Shown here one piece after another: positions 24,750-26,428 of a stretch of DNA of 26,428 nt; the first letter of the stretch is position 1, and each line of letters begins with the position of its first letter. This DNA is from CAUZFZ01 sp963579025. GTDB lineage: Bacteria > Planctomycetota > Planctomycetia > Planctomycetales > Planctomycetaceae. The notes under the pieces are model-generated. The model saw only the letters and a list, made by a program, of their open reading frames with translations, was not told where the DNA came from and made no database searches. Where the stretch lies: positions 1 through 26,428 of the forward strand of contig CAUZFZ010000147.1 of the NCBI GenBank assembly GCA_963579025.1, given 5' to 3'. A program made the translations under genes and the position numbers.

Positions 24750-26059
24750 ACCGACCTCTCTCGCGACGCACTTTCCTGCGCGGAGCCGGCGTCAGCGTGG
24801 CCCTGCCACTTCTGGATGCCATGCGGCCCGAATCGGGGTTTGCTCAATCGCGGCCAAAGCGGCCGCCGCGGATGATCTTCATCTACATCCCCAACGGAGT
24901 GAACATCGTTCGCTGGCGAGCGAAGGGTGAGGGCCCAGACTGGCAGTTCGGTCCGACGATGCAGTCGTTGCAGCCGCTCAAGGAGGACGTGTGCGTTCTC
25001 AGCGGCCTTGGCCATCCGCGCGGGATCGGCGGGCATGAAGGTGCCGACATGTGGCTCACCGGTGTCGATCTGAAAGCCACGCCCGGCTACGACTACAAGA
25101 ACGGCGTCTCGGTCGATCAGGCGGCTGCTGCGGTGCACGGACAGGAAACGCGGATTCCGTCGCTGCAACTGTCGCGAAACAACGGCACCGGGCCGCCGAT
25201 GCACACGGCCACGCTGTCGTTCAACCGCGAAGGTACTCCGCTGCCGGCTCAGAACAACCCGCGAGAGATCTTCAATCGACTGTTCGTCGACGGAGCCGGT
25301 GGATCGCGTGAGGCACGGAAGCAGCGGTTCGACGAAGACGAGAGCATTCTCGACGCGGTCCTGTCCGATGCCCGGGCGCTCGACCGTCGACTGGGCACGC
25401 GTGACCGCAGGAAGCTCGACGAGTACCTGACATCAGTCCGCGAAGTCGAGCGTCGCGTGCAGCGTGGCCGATCGTGGCTCGACGTCCCGAAACCGCAGGT
25501 CGATGCCCGCGGCCTGTCACTGGATGCCGGACCCAACGACCACGTCACTCGGCCGTGGTTCCACACGATGTACGACCTGATCGCGCTGGCGTTCCAGACG
25601 GACACGACCCGCGTCGTGACGTACGAACTCGGACGCGAAGCCGGTGGCGGCCGTTTCCAGGAAGTCGGCGCCGGAGTTCAGCACGAGTACTCACACCACG
25701 GCGGCGACCAGAAGATGCTCGCCACACTGGCGCGCATCGACAAATTTCACATCGAAAACCTGGCGTACCTCCTGCAGCGGCTGAAGTCGGTGGAAGACGG
25801 CGACGCCCCGCTGCTCGACCGCACGATGGTGCTCTTCGGCAGCGGCATGAACAACGGCGAAAAAGGCGCACACTCGCCCAAGGACGTCCCGCTGATTTAC
25901 GCCGGCGGAAGAGCCCTCGGCATGAAAACCGGCCAGCACCTGAAATTCCCGATCGACAGTCAGCCGCAGTCGAATCTGCTGCTGTCGATGCTGAGCCGGA
26001 TGGATGCAAAGCAGGAGTCCTTCAGTGACAGCACTAACACGCTGCCTGGCCTGACGTGA
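24746..26059 (+). CDS. DUF1552 protein, Tat-exported
   Basis: 437 aa. The N-terminus has a Tat-type signal (SRRTFLRGAGVSVALPLLDA), so export in folded form is likely. The body matches the DUF1552 family: PRMIFIYIPNGVN near residue 35, SGLGHPRGIGGHEGADMWL, the DQAAAAVHG segment, LDEYLTSVREVERRV, FQTDTTRVVTYELGREAGG, YSHHGGD and FGSGMNNGEKGAHSPKDVPL. DUF1552 proteins are almost always encoded beside DUF1592-type cytochromes, as here, and probably form one functional unit. The molecular function is unknown. It starts in ATGA overlap with the PQQ-like gene; that gene separates it from its usual DUF1592 partner. Confidence 0.93.
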   Translation: MNRPLSRRTFLRGAGVSVALPLLDAMRPESGFAQSRPKRPPRMIFIYIPNGVNIVRWRAKGEGPDWQFGPTMQSLQPLKEDVCVLSGLGHPRGIGGHEGADMWLTGVDLKATPGYDYKNGVSVDQAAAAVHGQETRIPSLQLSRNNGTGPPMHTATLSFNREGTPLPAQNNPREIFNRLFVDGAGGSREARKQRFDEDESILDAVLSDARALDRRLGTRDRRKLDEYLTSVREVERRVQRGRSWLDVPKPQVDARGLSLDAGPNDHVTRPWFHTMYDLIALAFQTDTTRVVTYELGREAGGGRFQEVGAGVQHEYSHHGGDQKMLATLARIDKFHIENLAYLLQRLKSVEDGDAPLLDRTMVLFGSGMNNGEKGAHSPKDVPLIYAGGRALGMKTGQHLKFPIDSQPQSNLLLSMLSRMDAKQESFSDSTNTLPGLT

Positions 26060-26112
26060 CATCAGTCATTTAACACGCACCTCATCACGCCATTTCATCT
26101 TCGGAGCAACTC

Positions 26113-26382
26113 ATGGACCGTCGACAATTCCTTGCGACCACCGCCGCGACTACCGTGACTGTCACCACCAGGCAAACATTTGCTCAACGTGGAGCTACTG
26201 GCTCTGACTGGGCTCAATGGCGAGGTCCGGGCGGAACTGCTGCCGTACCGAAACAAACAGCTCCGGTTAACTGGAGCAACTCACAGAACATCAAGTGGAA
26301 GACACGAATGGCACTGCCGGGGAGTTTGCAGAGATCAGCGCAGCAGCGAACCTCGCAGGCATGGCTGCGCTTGTTTTTGTGA
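26113..26382 (+). pseudogene. Truncated PQQ-like beta-propeller protein, 5' part
   Basis: ATG 26113 (about 9 nt after GGAG) begins MDRRQFLATTAATTVTVTTRQTFAQ, a Tat-like signal, then DWAQWRGPGGTAAVP, the VNWSNSQNIKWKTRMALPG stretch expected at the start of a PQQ-type propeller. After ALPG, at about 26325, homology stops. The frame reads SLQRSAQQRTSQAWLRLFL and ends at TGA 26380-26382, where the family would continue for several hundred residues. From about 26325 to the window end another forward frame is open (AEISAAANLAGMAALVFVM...). This may be a recombination or insertion junction, a frameshift or an assembly join. The window ends too soon to tell. Confidence 0.6.
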
Positions 26383-26428
26383 TGCGCGCCGGTGAGAAGT
26401 CAAACAGGGGAGTGGCTGGCCTTCATGG

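Overview
The window looks like about 26.4 kb of a high-GC planctomycete chromosome (phylum Planctomycetota, probably Planctomycetales). The evidence is the mix of families: a DUF1587/1592/1588/1585 cytochrome-c protein with a DUF1552 partner, an ECF sigma factor beside a membrane Ser/Thr kinase with a WD40-like C-terminus, PQQ-type beta-propellers, and several long palindromic intergenic repeats of the kind common in this phylum. No species can be named from sequence alone.

Layout, left to right. 1-230: a 79-bp palindrome and no gene. 231-2670: two tandem CNNM/CorC-type membrane proteins. 2673-2843: a palindromic element. 2834-4231 (minus): an SRPBCC + TIGR01777-type epimerase. 4339-12437: the accessory island. 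It holds two paralogous SIR2-NACHT-FGE genes (4339-7701 and 8671-12147). Between them lies a broken gene for the HRDC-type accessory protein known from diversity-generating retroelements (DGRs), split by a roughly 330-bp palindromic insertion. 12591-15551: housekeeping genes (M20 peptidase, a small antitoxin-like ORF, serS). 15685-19594: a frameshifted ECF sigma factor and a 1067-residue kinase. 19591-19679: a perfect 33-bp inverted repeat. 19696-26059: a planctomycete cytochrome-c protein, a PQQ-propeller protein and a DUF1552 protein. 26113-end: the start of another PQQ-type protein that loses its frame.

The most interesting part is the island. Both large proteins have the plan of NLR-like immune sensors: an N-terminal SIR2 domain (probable NADase effector), a central NACHT ATPase switch, helical repeats, and a C-terminal FGE/C-type-lectin sensor. 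At the very end of the sensor, 23 aligned codons differ at 16 residues. In ten of them both paralogues keep a third-position C while the first and/or second base changes. The next 11 codons have no residue change, and a 20-bp block there is identical in DNA. This is the pattern expected when AAC codons of a DGR template are randomised at adenines. A hairpin with a CCCT loop follows each gene, as hairpins do in DGR target sites. No reverse transcriptase or template repeat is visible here, and the accessory gene is broken. The locus therefore looks like a pair of DGR-diversified defence sensors whose retroelement is elsewhere or has been lost.

Palindromic elements also shaped the region. Two carry the stop codon of a neighbouring gene. 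One, at 12176-12331, has a 9-bp target duplication, and the paralogous flank of the first NLR gene serves as its empty site.
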